Positions 45,101 to 57,742 of a stretch of 64,000 nt of DNA are shown here, in pieces; the first letter of the stretch is position 1, and each line of letters starts with the position of its first letter. A model generated the notes under the pieces. That model searched no databases. It worked only from the letters and a program-made list of their open reading frames with translations, and had not been told where the DNA came from. The stretch is taken from contig NW_024105098.1 in NCBI RefSeq assembly GCF_003945595.2, forward strand, positions 1,116,001-1,180,000, written 5' to 3'. The translations under genes and the position numbers were made by a program. The stretch is from Pipra filicauda (lineage: Eukaryota > Chordata > Aves > Passeriformes > Pipridae).

Positions 45101-48100
45101 CCCTCACGTGTGCGTTTCGCTGCTGAACACCTTTCAGAGAAGGAAGAGATCCTGTTGGATGTGACCTCTCGCCTTTGGTTCACCTACAGAAAGAACTTCC
45201 CTGCTATTGGTATGTACTGTGGAGGAGTCTAAAGACATCCTGGAAATGATCATAATCTGGTTATCCCTGACAAAGCAGTCCCCACAAGCATGATGTCATT
45301 TCCATTCATAAGAAATCTGAAATGCGCTTCATTTAATTGATTGGACACGCTTTTGCTTATCTGATAATGAGAATTCCTCATCCCCTTGGGTATGAGGGAT
45401 AGCAGTGGTTTCAAAAAGGACACAAGGAGGAGTTTGGGAAGCCTGCTCTTTTTTTTTTATGCAGCTTGGGAAGATTTCTGTGCTTCATGCTCATCACATC
45501 CTACATCAGTCTAGTGTGAAATATTATTGAATAATGGTCTTGGGCCTGAAGTGGATTAAAATTATGAAAGCTACAGATATGATATGGAAATTGCTGCTTT
45601 TTGTGCATCTGCTCTAGACTGTGTGTGGGGTTTTGTTTGTGTGTGGGGTTTTAAATGCCTGAAGTGTCTGTTACACACAGGAGCTGTAGTGATATGGGAA
45701 ATTTTTCCCAGTGAACTCGAAGGAGGATGTCTTGGTTCCTTAAGATATTCTGTATTCTGGGGTTTAGTTTTGTGTTCTGGGTGCAAGGTATATCAGAGGA
45801 GATCTAAGAGCAAGGGGATTCCAAGAGGATCTAAGGCAAATGGGATTCCAAGCCCCACCCATATCCCCCTTCTGTCAGTGCCATCTCCAGCAGTCAGTGG
45901 GGAAGGAATATGGGTCAGGTTTGGAAAAGAGACTTCTTGGTAACTGGTCCTTCTGGCTTGTGCTGTTCTTTCCCTGCTGGTAAATCCTCTGTCTCACAAG
46001 CCCTCAGACATCTTTGATGTAGTTTAATTCCTTTAAATTCATGTTTGTGCACCACAGTTAAACACTGAAGGGTTAGCACATATTGAACTGGCTCGCAGAC
46101 ACAATTGGGGTTTTGTGAGTCATTAAAGGCTGTGAGGCAAAGGCAGACACCATTTTCTGAGTCATTTCCCATTTACAGAATAAATATTATTTGCATATAT
46201 ACAGTAAACCTTTTTTAGTATTTTTCTTCTTCCAGTCATCCCTGTTGTTGTTTGTCACTTCCCTCTGTGCTTGCCCACTTAAATATTGTAAGGGTTAGGG
46301 GACTGTCTAATGCTAATTTGGTAAAGCATTGTCATTCTTGGAAGTTGTGTATGTTATAAATTACTGGTGAAATCATGGAAGACAGCTGCTGAACATCCAG
46401 ATGTTGATTAAATAGTTCTCTGGGTGATTTTTCTCCCTGTGGAGAGTAGTTGTTTAAGACTAAAAGACAGAAGCAGCCTTACAAAGACTTCTGGCAGCTT
46501 TGCCCAGGCACAGCTGGCTGTGTGCTCATGAGACAGCTCACCTGCTGTGGTCACACTGAATGTTTATCTCTATTATTTGTAGTAATAGCCAGAGCTGCAG
46601 TGGAGGAGCTGCAGTTTCCTTTGGAAGGTCTGTCAGGGAAATGCTTCCAGCCTTGAGCTTTGTCTTGAAAGTCTTTGTCTCAGACTTTCCAGTGTGAACT
46701 AATATCCAGCTTATTCTCCAACATGACGTAGGATGTGTCTTTTTTTCATTGCTGGGGTGGTTTTATTTTTTTTTTTTTTTGTCTGATCCCTTTTCTTTTG
46801 GCCTAACTACACTGTTCACTTTGGAATCTTAGCCTGTCATTGCTGCTTCTTATGTAGGAATTCCTTGGGACTTGTTGAGTTGCCTTCTCAAGGTGAGGAT
46901 TGCAAGAGTCACCTGCAGCAGACACCTCTGTATAGAGCTGTCTCTGAACTGGGCTGGGAGTCTGCAGCCAGGCTTAGAGGCCACTGTGCTCCTGAGAAAT
47001 TCAGCTCTCTCTTGGGTTGTTTGGATTTCCCTTGGAAGTTTTTTCCCCTTTCAGTTGGCGTTAGAGGGGTTTGTTTATTTGCTTTTAAGGGACGCCAATA
47101 AGTCACTCATTGTTAACCACATTTTTGGTTCTCAGCCTTGGGTGTGTGAGCTAAGCTAGTCCTTACTCCCTGCCTCGTGTCTCTGTGAGCCTGCTGCCCA
47201 CGCAGACTTACTGTGCCTGCATTTCTCTCCCTCTTGGCACTGTTTTCCCCTTCATTCCGTGTTTGTTCTCCGTCCTCGTTTGCAGGAGGCACCGGTCCCA
47301 CGTCGGACACCGGCTGGGGCTGTATGCTGCGCTGTGGCCAGATGATCTTTGCTCAGGCCTTGGTCTGCAGGCATCTGGGAAGAGGTAAACCAGCCCACAC
47401 TGACTTCCAGGGCCGTGTGCTCCCACAAGTGCAGCACTTGTAAGGACAGAGATGACAAGGGCACGGGAGGGAATTGCTGTGAGGGCTCTGTAACTTCCTC
47501 TTCAGTCTTCTCAAGTTCAGGGCTGTTGGGAGAGAAATCTACTGGGAACTCTTCAGCAGGTTTTTCCCTGTTTTCTCCAACTCTACATAGATATTTGTAT
47601 TTTTTTTATTATTATTATTTGGTTTTCTGTGGGTGACATTTCTTTATCCTAGCTGCGAGGATGCTTTCTGTTCTTTTAAAATTAGTCTTACTGTTGGAAA
47701 TGCCTCAGATGCCTAATAGTAAGATAACAATGTGAAAATCAGGTCAGTTGGTTGATGCACAGGAAGAGAATTGTTGCTTGCAGCCTCTAGTTGCTAGCAA
47801 ATACCATGCTTTGTTTCATATATCCCATTTTCTGTCTTAGATTGGAGGTGGATAAAAGGGAAGAGGCAGATGGATAATTACTTCAACGTTCTTAATGCCT
47901 TCATTGACAAAAAAGACAGCTACTACTCCATTCACCAGATAGGTAAGAGGAAAGAAATGCTCAGAAGAAGCAAATGGAGTAAGGAAGGATCTCACCTCAA
48001 TACAAACTTCCCTGAAAAATAAAAGAGAAGCTGCCTGTTTCCTATGGGGTGTTAAGGTACCCACAGCTTCAGTGAACAGAACATGGGTTACAGGGGTGGT

Positions 48101-51100
48101 CTGGTGATCAAACACTCTGTGTAAAGTTTCTTCTGAGGCAACATTGCCCTTTGAACTTCTGTGCTGCTGCATTTTGGGGAAAGGATTTGCTTTACAGTCC
48201 TTCGGGATGAGCTGCTCACCCCCACCTACAAGAAGATACCCCATGACAGGGTACATTCTGCTGATTCAATGTTTCCAAGTGAGAATTCTTCCCTATTTAA
48301 TACAGGCCTGCTGAGCAAGGGATGCAGTGTGGGTGAAATTACTTACTAATTTTTTTTTTCCTTGTGCTGCAGCCCAGATGGGAGTTGGAGAGGGAAAATC
48401 CATAGGCCAGTGGTACGGACCAAACACAGTCGCACAGGTGCTCAAGTAAGGGCTGCTTTTTTTTCCTTTTGCCTGTTGAACCAGGCAGTGTGGGGTCATT
48501 TGGGGTGTGGTACCTGAGCTTACAGAGTTCTGACCTCTGTGGGAGCATGGGCTGCCTTGACTAACACCCTCCCTCCTCTCACTGTTCTCCCCTCGCGTTG
48601 GTACATGAGCAGGTAGTTCCCTGGAGTAGGCTGGGATTGCTTAAAGGCAGCTTTCCCAGGTCAGGCCATAGGCTGAGTTAGCCCAGGCTCTGGTACAGGT
48701 GGTCAGGAGATAATGTATGGGAAGTCAAAGTGCTTTTATTTCACTTCTAATGCTGTCTCACTTTCTGGTAACCAGCAGTTAAGGAATTCCACTTGGAAAT
48801 TGTATCAGGGCCCATGTACTTAGTAGCTGCTGAGGGGCAGATTAGATTCCCAGCTGTGATCCCATTTGCAACCTTGTTTATTCTTTATTCTTCAGGCAGT
48901 AATGAAGTCTACAACTCTGCCTCTATCAAAGCACACTTCATAGCATAATTGATTACACCAGTCTCTCCTAATCCAGTTTCTCCTCTCTGCTACCCCACCA
49001 TTTTTGTCATGTAGTTGTATTAATTCTTCCTTACGTATTTGCTTTTAATTTTCCCGTAGAAAACTCGCAACTTTTGATACGTGGAGTTCCCTGGCAGTAC
49101 ATATAGCCATGGACAACACAGTAGTGATGGAAGAAATCCGTAAGTACCACACAGAGGTAGAATGTGATGTATCCTCTGGCAGCAACAAGCCAGAAAAAAG
49201 CTGGAGAGCACAACAAACATGAAGTACATGTTCTGTCTTAAATTCTTCCCTGTGAGGGTGGGGAGGCCCTGCCACAGGTTGCCCAGGGCAGCTGTGGCTA
49301 CCCCATCCCTAGAAGTGTCCAAGGCCAGGTTGGATGGGGCTTGGAGCAACCTGGGCTAGTGGAAGGTGTCCCTGCCCATGGCAGGGGGTGGGACTGGGTG
49401 AGCCTTAGGGCTCCTTCCAACGCTCACCATTCTCTGGTCTCTGAAAGCTGTGGCCAAGCATTCTGAAACCAGGTGAGAATTGCTGTCCTACGGCAAGGAA
49501 GGCCCTTGTTTGACTTTTGCTTCATCTGATAAAGCCTCTGGCTTGGCATAGTGGCCTCTCTATCTGGAGGGAAGGTTTGCTGACCTTCAGACAGTAAGTG
49601 GGAGCTGCTTGGATGGCAATGTCAGATTTGTTTATGGCCACAAGTAGCAAGCAGTAAATGGCTGCTTCATCTCTCATATAATGGGTAGGATGTCTCTGCT
49701 ATCAGGCAGGATAAGAAAACTAGAACAAACACTGAAGGGAAAAGTGAACAAAACTGGCAGGGGGCAGGGATAAGAAGGGAATCCATCTCTAGAGTGAATC
49801 TCATCATTTTAAGGAGTGTTCACTCATGGGTTTGTTTCTTTTTTTTTCCCTTTTTTTTTTGTTTGGGGTTTTTTTGGTGCATCCTGCCCACAGGCTGGCT
49901 CTGGAGCCTGAGCAGGTCTTGGTGCCCATCCTGAGCCTGCCTGCTCAGGCTGCAGCCCTGCAGTAATGAAAGCTGAGTGCCTGCACTGCTGGTTGCCCTG
50001 GCCTCACCAGCCCTTCCCCTGGCTTGCTTTAGGCCAACTCCTGAGGCAGGGAGCTCACCCAGCACAAACCTTGCAGTGTTTCTGCCAGGGCAGTGCTCTG
50101 GAATGGCAGGTACAATGCTCTGGGGAGTGCTGGAGCTGGGGCAAGGTTACAGGTAAGGTTGTGGCAGGCATTTAGGCTTCTTGGCTTCCACAGAACCAGA
50201 ATCAGCTACCAGGCAATTTATCCCTGGAGTGCAGGACAATCACGTTACAAAGCTCCATCTCTTGTCAGGCAGCTCAGTTGGATCTGACTGAGAAGTGCCT
50301 GTCTGACCTTAGCTGAAGGTACATGCTGATGTCCTTGGCTTAAACAAGGGCCAATTTAAAAACAGAAATTGGATTTATCTTTCATCTTTAGCTTGAAAAC
50401 ATCACTTGTAGAGCTGAAGCATGCTGGCTGCGAGGCTTGGGTGTGCTGCAGGCCCTGTGTGTGTGGCACTGGCTATTCAGCACTGACGCTGCTTCAAGTG
50501 GTGTGTCCGTACTGCTTGTCATGGGCAGGGCGTGTTTGTTTTCCTCAGATGTGGATCATAATGTACCTGTACAGGGCCTGAAAGTCACTGTGTGAGTGGG
50601 TCTGATGTGTTACATGTCTGTAGGTTTGTGTTAGATACCTTGTGCCCCAGACACTGACGATAGAAGTCATGTTGTTTCATACATCCATTAATTTGGTCAC
50701 TGATGAGGTTAAGCCAAAGGTTCACAGGAAATGCCTTTTGCTACAGCATTGAAGAAACATCCACCTTTATCCCTGTGTTCCATCAGAAAGGGGCTCTCAG
50801 TTGGGCATTGGAGGATCCTGTGCATCAGAAACGTGATGAGGCTCCAAGGCAGTACCTGACAGCAGCAGCCACAGCAGGAGAGGTGTCATGTCAGATCTGT
50901 TGGAATATGTTTGCAGTAAATAGTTTGGATCCAGCTGGGAAGCTTTAGGCAAGTTCTGCTACGCTCTGCCACCATAGCAGTGCAAAGCCTGCCAAAGACC
51001 AAGGTGAATTTAGTCTGTGCCAAGCTCTCTGCTGGTTAAACTGGAGTTAAATATGTTCACGCCACAGCGCAGGATTGCCAGGTGCTTCGCCTGATGAGGA

Positions 51101-54100
51101 AACCTGCAGTGACAGCCCATGCAGCAACAGCCCTGGATTGGCAGCTGATTTCAGATCACCAGGACAGGCAGGCTACTGCAACAAAAGAACCTGTTTTAAC
51201 AGGAGAAATCACTACTTACAGTTTCCTCAGGACCTCTGGTAACTACGTCTGTGCATGAGATGCACACGTACACCTTCTCCCTTCTTGAGGGACAGTACAG
51301 GGAGAAACTGCAGACATCCATGCAGGTTGTCTTTCCTCCTGAGGCTTTAGATCAAAGTCGTATTTATTCTAAATTTGGGTGTAACATTGCCCTTGTTCAG
51401 CTGGGTTTGAAGCTCTCAGTAGTGAACAAACACCAAGGTCAAATGGCTGGTGATTAAGGTGTTTGTTTACATTGTGTCCTACCTGCTAGAGTGTCCTGGC
51501 CTTCAATTTAGGCCAGGAATAAATTAAATGAGCCTCTGGCATTTTGTCTAATTGCCTTGGCTTCATGATTAAAGTGCTGTGGGTTTCTTCGGAGTTTGGG
51601 GTTTTCTCTTCACACACCCAGCAAGTAATGAAATTGGCCAGTGAGACAGGTAAGCTTCGAGTTCTTTCTGGACCAGAATTTACATAACCTGGGTGCATTA
51701 CAACCTGGCTGTGTGTTTGTCAAGCCTGTAGAATGGGGATGCAGAGTGCTTATGTCATGTGTATGCCCCGAGGAGTTCTGCTGCCCCACATCTTAGAGGC
51801 AAAGCTTATGCTGAAATTGCAGAGTTCAGTGACAATCCTGATTTAGGTCTGTGAAGAGGCTGCTGAATGATCCCCAACAAAATTTGTGAAGGTTAAAACC
51901 TTTAGGAAACTTAAGTGAACTTAGGAAAATTATAACTACTCTAGACAGATGCCATATTTCTATCTTGCTACAGCACTGTTACAGATGAGCATTTCCTGTG
52001 TTAAGCCATAACACTGTCCTCATTCAGTTCATTCACATCCTCTGTGAATTCCTCTGGAGTTGGACACTCCACACTTTTCTCGTTCTGCCTACAAGCTTTG
52101 TGAATTCAGGACTGTTGCCTGACAGCCTAATCAGCTCATCCAACCTTGTTGGCACAGGTGCTTGCTCACCCTGTGGAAGAACTGGCATTTTCACTGCCCA
52201 GCAGATGGTAGCTGTGAGTACAACGTGCTCTGGCGTAAACTTGGTGTGAGCTTGGCTGAAAGGCTGAGCCCTTCAGCAGCCCTGTAGGGAGTACACACAT
52301 CACACAGTCCCAGCACTGGGCCTCTTCAAGCTTTTCTCGTTGTTTTTAAGTGCTGTAGGCTTTTAGAAAATAGCAGTTGTTGATCAGAGCTTGACTAGAA
52401 CGACTCAAGGTCTGGAAACGGAGGTGATTCCTGATGCTCTCTGCTCCTGTTCCCTTTCCATAGGGCGGCTGTGCCAGTCCAACTTGCCGTGTGCTGGAGC
52501 TGCAGCATGTCCTGCCCTGGAGTCAGACGTGCTCTATAACGGGTACCCAGAGGAACCAGGGGTTAGAGACAGGCTTGTGCTGTGGAAACCACTGGTGCTG
52601 CTGATACCTCTCCGCCTCGGGCTCACAGAGATCAATGAAGCCTATATTGAAACACTAAAGGTAGGGGATTTGGAGCTGAATTCCTGGTGGGGTGATGCTT
52701 AAGGATCCTGTTGTGAATTAAGTAATTATTCAGAAATAATTGTCCTATTTGCAAAAGAAAAATATGTTAAGAGACAACTCATGTCAGAGGTCAGGATACA
52801 GGTTCTTGCAGGCTCTAGTCAGGAAAATGGGGTGGGGCTCGGGGAGTTGTGCCTTTTTGAGGTTGCTTTTTTTTCTTTTGGAGATTTTACTTCATAGCGT
52901 GGTCTCAGTGTTTAGATAGCACCAACCTGCTGAAGCATTTGTTCAGCACAACTATACCCTGCTTGGCGGTAACCTGAGTGTTGATTAATGCAGTGTTGGA
53001 CACTCCCCGTGGCTCTGAGGCTGGAGCTGGTGCTGCAGACTAAGGCCAGGAGCTGGCAGGCAGTTACAGGTTGGAGTATTGAGAAGCTGCAAAAGCAAGG
53101 GTGTGCAGAGTATGTGCACAAGACAGAGTGCACATTGTCTTGCTGTCCTAGTGCTGGCAGGCTCTGAGCTGTGTGGGTAAGACAGCTCCAAATTCCTGTG
53201 AGGTTACTTCCCTTATCTCAGTAGATCGTGCTTGGATGCTGCAGGTGGATGAGGAACTTAAACTGTTTCCTGAATGATTGTTCCCTCCCGGGAGCACTGT
53301 TGCAGCCTGATGACAGCTCCAGGGATCTCGCCACTGACAGCAGCAGAGCCAGGACTCGCCCGTACTGAGTCCTGGAGTAGTGCAGCTTCTTCCATTTGGT
53401 CCATCTCTGTGTTCCTGTCAGCAGTTGGAAGTGTTTTTAAGCTGCTTCCATGCTCCTAGAAGGCCCTGTGTTGTAGCCTTCTACCTTCCTGATGGAGCTT
53501 CTCTCCAGAAATGGCTGGTTTTGCTGCTAGAGTTGCAGATTCTCTGTGTCCCTGTCCCATCTTTCTCACTGCATTTTTGGATGTTTGCCTTTGTTCCCAC
53601 CTGCTGTCTCACTGTCTGTCAGCTGTGTGTTTTCTGTGTTGCTTTTCCAGCACTGCTTCATGATGCCCCAGTCCCTGGGAGTGATCGGAGGGAAGCCAAA
53701 CAGTGCTCACTACTTCATTGGCTATGTAGGTGAGTGCCCAGAGGACTGCAAAGGCTGTCCAAGCATCTCCCCCCGTTGCTTGTGGGGTGCACAGCTCTCC
53801 TGCTTGGCCTGTGGGGAATGCTGCAGGGTTTTCCTTCCCTGCTGGAAGCATGGAAGGCTGCTGTGGGCCGAACCTCTCACCTGAGTCATGTAGATTTGAA
53901 CACTGGCCATAAACTGCCACTGTGTAACACTAATCCTGTCTGTAAGAGGAGTGCACAGAACCTGCTTCCCGAGTTCAGAACTGATCTCCCTCTGGGGCCT
54001 GGCTGGATATAACTGTCCTTTAGGTGACCCTTCCTCAAACCCTACAAACTGTCATTGCTCTCCTCTGTTTTTCTCTCTCTGCCTGAGACCTCAGGTTACT

Positions 54101-57100
54101 TGTGCTTTAGATTTCTGGGGTCTACTTGAGCTTCCCCAGGACCTGGGAAGGGGTGAGCAGGGACAGTACCCAAACAGTGCCTGTACCTCGATCCCAGGGG
54201 GTTGCTGTGGAGTGGCCACCGTGGTTCTGGCAGCTGGCTCTGTGCCTGGCTGAGAAGCATTTGGGGAAGTGGCTGGAAGCAAGTTGTCCCCAGAATGTGG
54301 CTTCCTCTGTGTGGTTACGAGAGCTGGCTCTGCCGTTGCTCCTACTCTTTCTGTCTCACCGCTTCTCAGAGACCAAGGTGCTGGCACGGTTCTTCCTGTT
54401 GATGTGTCCTTGCCTCTCTGTCCAGGCGAGGAGCTCATTTACCTGGATCCCCACACCACGCAGCCGGCGGTGGAGCCCGGTGACAGCGGCTGCCTCCCCG
54501 ACGAGAGCTTCCACTGCCAGCACCCTCCGTGCAGGATGAGCATCGCCGAGCTCGACCCCTCCATCGCCGTGGTGTGTTCCTGCTCCCCATCCCCCAGGGA
54601 GCAGTGCTGGGGTCCCTCTGTTCCACAGCTCTCTCCTTCCCCAGGGAACTGGCAGAGGCAGTGGGGATGGGCTGGGCACTCTGCAGTGCTGTGCTCTGGT
54701 CAGGTGCTGCCCCGGGTTTTGGTGACAGCCATAAAGCAGCTCCTTGTGTGGGAAGCTGTCCCAGGGAAGTCCCCCTTGCGTGGCAATTAAATGCCATTCT
54801 TCCTGGGGCTGTGTCCTTCTCTCAGGTTTAGTCTGGGCTTTGATTCCTGTCTTGATGGGCAGATCTGCAGCTATTCCTGAATCCATATGAGGATGCACTG
54901 TGGCTTGTTTTCTGTTGAGCCTGAGATGCCTGCCCTTTTTTTCCATGGGGGTTGCTCCTCCTGGTTTTCCTTCTGCAGTAGAGCAGCCATTAACGATTCC
55001 AGCACTTGGATAGCCTGGTCAGAATCAGCCTTTGTGGAGTGTTCACTTAACACAGGGTAGTGTCATGCATGGTTTTAGAGCAAGGCAGTTGGGTGTAGAT
55101 AACTGCTCACAATCCTGATCATGTTGCTTGGCATTAATACAGGGTCTTAGGTCTGAAATAATCAATCTAAAATATTGAAGGATAAAATCTTTTTCTCTTC
55201 TTTTCAGGGCTTTTTCTGCAACACAGAGGCAGACTTTAATGACTGGTGCCAGCAAATCAAAAAGGTTTGTGTTTATAGATCTGGTCAGACATTGGAACAG
55301 GCTTCCCAGGGAAGGGGTGGAGTCACCATTCCTGGAAGTATTCAAAGGCATGTGGATGTGGCACCTGGGGACATGGATTAGTGGTGGTGTTGACAGTGCT
55401 GGGTTAACAGCTGGACTCAGTCTTGGAGGTCTTTTCTAACCTTAATGAGTCTAATTCTACTCTTACTGAAAGGAGTATCAGGTATTGTCTTGTTGCCAAA
55501 CCACTGCACAGAGACCATGTTCTCAGCAGCATGATCCCATTTTAAAGCATATTAAAATAGTTTATTAAACTACCAAGGAGAGCATAGCTCTGAAATTCTG
55601 TTGGTGCCACAAGTAAAAGATTTGAAAAACATTTCTCCAGCTGCAGTGAAGTGCCAACAGATCGTTATTACCCCCTAAAGAGCCCCAGGAGTGCAGAGCT
55701 GTTGGTTCTCATGGCTGTGCTCTGTCTCCACAGCTGGCCCTGGTCAGGGGAGCGCTGCCCATGTTCGAGCTGGTGGAACGCCAGCCCTCGCACTTCTCCA
55801 ACCCCGACGTCCTGAATCTCACACCAGGTGAGGCCACGCAAGGAGGGAGGGAGGGAGAGCTAGGGGTGAGCCAGTCCCTTTGGTTTTCTGGAAATTTTGA
55901 GGTTGCACAGTGGTTTCTGATATGTTCCTGTTCATTCCAGAGTTTGAGCTGGAGTTCCTGGATCAAGTGATCTGGGTTTTTTTGGCTTTCAACTAGTGGT
56001 TTGCAGATCCCAGTGTCTCAGGATGATTTTTAGAACGATTCTGTGAATGGTGATGGTGACTGAGGAGAAGGAAAAACAAGCTCACAGGCTGTCACAGTAA
56101 TGTGAATCTAGGATTTAAGGGATGCTTGGAGGAATCAAAAGGGACCGTTGAAAAGGCTGAAAGCTGAGTAGTTATGTAATGAAAATGGTCCAAGACAGGG
56201 CTGGTCACACTTAGTTCCAGCATAAGGCACTCCTTCCTGGCATGTACCACTGCCAGTGTGAGAAGGAACAACTGCTGGCCACTAATCTTGACCGTCAGAC
56301 TCTGCTTATCTTGTTCGTAACATGCACAAACATTGCAGGAGATAGAGAGGCATTGGCAGCTTCTGCCAAGAGCAGTGAGTGTGTGTGGGCAAACCCACCC
56401 TGACACCAGGCACCAGGCTGCCTCCTGCACCTGCACCCTGTGCTTCCTCACTGTCTCTCTGTAGCATGAACTTTCAGAGCCTTCCTTATCACACTGTCCT
56501 GTGCTGTAAGAGTGCTCGATTCCCTTAAGCTGCCAATCGATCCTTGCCTGTCTTAAATTGTCCCCAATCGTTGCCTTTCCTACTCTTAAAAATGTTTTTG
56601 TAGTGGACTACTTGTCCTTCTTCCTCTTCCCTGGCTTGTACCAACTCTTCCATCTGCCATGGCCATTCTGTTTGGCTTAGTCCTGTCCCTCACTAGGAGG
56701 AGTAATTGAAGTTGGAGCCCATTCCAGTGCCTAAAGAGGCTCGAGAAGAGCTGGAGAGGGCATGCAGTGACAGGACAAGGGAATGGCTTCAGACTGCCAG
56801 AGGGCAGGGTTAGATGAGATAGTGGGAAGAAATTCTTCCCTGTGAGGGTGCTGACACACTGGCACAGGTTGCCCAGAGAAGCTGTGTCTGCCCCATCCCT
56901 GGAAGTGTCCAAGGCCAGGTTGGACGGGGCTTGGAGCAACCTGGAATAGTGGAAGGTGTCCCTGCCCATGGCAGGGGGTTGAAATGAGATAAGCTTTAAG
57001 GTCCCTTCCAACCCAAACCATTCTGACATTCTGTGACTGTCCAGCCTGAGTTAATACAGGTTTCTCCTTCCTCAGTTTGCCCATTGGTCTCACCTGAATT

Positions 57101-57742
57101 TCCCCTGTGCTAAAGTTGCTTCCCCTTCAGGTGTGAGCTCCTTCCTCACCATATGTTGGAAGGATGGACAGGAGGGATCAACTACACTGTACAATTGGTT
57201 TTGGGAGAGTGCATGTTGTGTAATCACATTCCCTAACAGTTGTACCAAAGGTAACTACAGTAGAAACAATTCTCCGATACATGGCAGGAATGTATCCCTT
57301 AATTGAGCCAGAAACCTTCATGGATATTAGTCCAGACCTGGGCAAGTTCTCTTTATTTCGAGCCTCTTGAGGCAGAACAGTCTCCTGCTAATGCAGAGTT
57401 GGGGCACAGCAAGGTTGTACTGAACAGTCACAGCAGAGTTGTTTTTGGGATCTGTGAAAGGTGACGCACTTCTGTGCTCCATATAATTCTCTCCAGTGCA
57501 TTTTCCACGCCATTGACATGTTCTCATCCCTGCTCAGAGCCTTCACTCGGGTATGTCACTGAGTCTTGGAACTTGTGGGCACTTGGCACTCAAATTGTGA
57601 TGCCCTCCAGCTGCTGGTCTCACAGTCAGGGTGTCCCACGGAGGTAGTGCTTTCTTCTTCTCTTCCAGACTCCTCCGATGCCGACAGATTGGAAAGGTTC
57701 TTTGACTCAGAAGATGAAGACTTTGAAATCCTGTCCCTTTGA
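39118..57742 (+). CDS. ATG4B: ATG4B autophagy cysteine protease, 393 aa
   Basis: Cytosolic protease of peptidase family C54. It trims pro-LC3/GABARAP (ATG8) to expose the C-terminal glycine and delipidates ATG8-PE. Thirteen exons: 39118-39127, 44585-44683, 45138-45209, 47286-47384, 47841-47942, 48373-48445, 49060-49139, 52464-52660, 53651-53729, 54426-54571, 55208-55264, 55734-55827, 57669-57742. Phases agree throughout and total 1,182 nt. The start sits in a perfect Kozak context (GCCGCCATGG), and exon 1 codes only MDA plus one base. The catalytic Cys is in [12 protein letters not shown] (exon 4). The catalytic Asp and His are in [13 protein letters not shown] (exon 10). The C-terminus [12 protein letters not shown] keeps the FEIL LC3-interacting motif. 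Length equals human ATG4B (393 aa). The region encoded by exon 8 ([20 protein letters not shown]) diverges most from mammals. Confidence 0.97.
39128..41082 (+). other. ATG4B: ATG4B intron 1, CpG-island end and left part
   Basis: It begins with donor GTGGGT. The first 500 bp remain GC-rich promoter-proximal DNA, and no further exon was recognised. The long plus-strand open frames here reflect GC-rich, stop-poor composition. Confidence 0.55.
41083..41488 (+). repeat. CR1 3' segment, about 400 bp
   Basis: GAGGAAAGGCTGAGAGAGCT, then AGGGACAGGACAAGGGAGAA, TAGATGGGATATTGGGAAGG and GGTTGCCCAGAGAAGCTGTG, with a GGGATTCTGTGA tail. It lies in ATG4B intron 1 in the same orientation as the gene. Confidence 0.92.
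41735..41876 (+). repeat. CR1 3'-end fragment
   Basis: ACATCCCTGGGAGTGTTCCA then TTGGAGCAACCTGGTCTAGT, ending CATTCTGTGATTCTGTAG. It lies in ATG4B intron 1, about 250 bp after the previous CR1. Confidence 0.9.
41877..44584 (+). other. ATG4B: ATG4B intron 1, right part
   Basis: No exon, recognised repeat or RNA gene was seen. It ends at acceptor TTTCCAG before exon 2 (44585). Confidence 0.5.
45621..45652 (+). repeat. 18-bp direct duplication
   Basis: GTGTGTGGGGTTTTGTTT is followed directly by GTGTGTGGGGTTTTAA. It is a small tandem duplication in ATG4B intron 3 without apparent function. Confidence 0.8.
45797..45851 (+). repeat. Imperfect 27-bp tandem duplication
   Basis: Two adjacent units share GAT-CTAAG-GCAA--GGGATTCCAAG. 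It lies in ATG4B intron 3. Confidence 0.75.
49236..49442 (+). repeat. CR1 3'-end fragment
   Basis: TAAATTCTTCCCTGTGAGGG, then CCCATCCCTAGAAGTGTCCA, with a degenerate tail CCATTCTCTGGTCTCTGAAA. It starts about 100 bp after ATG4B exon 7. Confidence 0.9.
49443..52463 (+). other. ATG4B: ATG4B intron 7, right part
   Basis: Long intron without recognised exon or repeat family, apart from a T-rich run at about 49837-49872. It ends at acceptor TTTCCATAG before exon 8. Confidence 0.5.
55274..55455 (+). repeat. CR1 fragment adjoining ATG4B exon 11 donor
   Basis: CAGACATTGGAACAGGCTTC, then GTGGAGTCACCATTCCTGGA, then GGATGTGGCACCTGGGGACA, ending TCTAACCTTAATGAGTCTAA. The recognisable repeat begins only about 10-15 nt after the exon 11 end at 55264. 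Confidence 0.85.
55828..56705 (+). other. ATG4B: ATG4B intron 12, left part
   Basis: It begins with donor GTGAGG and an (GGGA)n run (GGAGGGAGGGAGGGAGAG, about 55839-55860). No exon or further repeat was recognised. Confidence 0.5.
56706..57038 (+). repeat. CR1 3' segment
   Basis: GAGGCTCGAGAAGAGCTGGA, then AGTGACAGGACAAGGGAATG, then TGCTGACACACTGGCACAGG, with tail AACCATTCTGACATTCTGTG. It lies in the last ATG4B intron. It shares the CTGACACACTGGCACAGG variant with the copy at 59660-59968. Confidence 0.92.

Larger units (their letters stand above)
45210..47285 (+). other. ATG4B: ATG4B intron 3
   Basis: Nothing was recognised beyond small tandem duplications at 45621-45652 and 45797-45851 and a T-run near 46765-46782. 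Confidence 0.5.
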
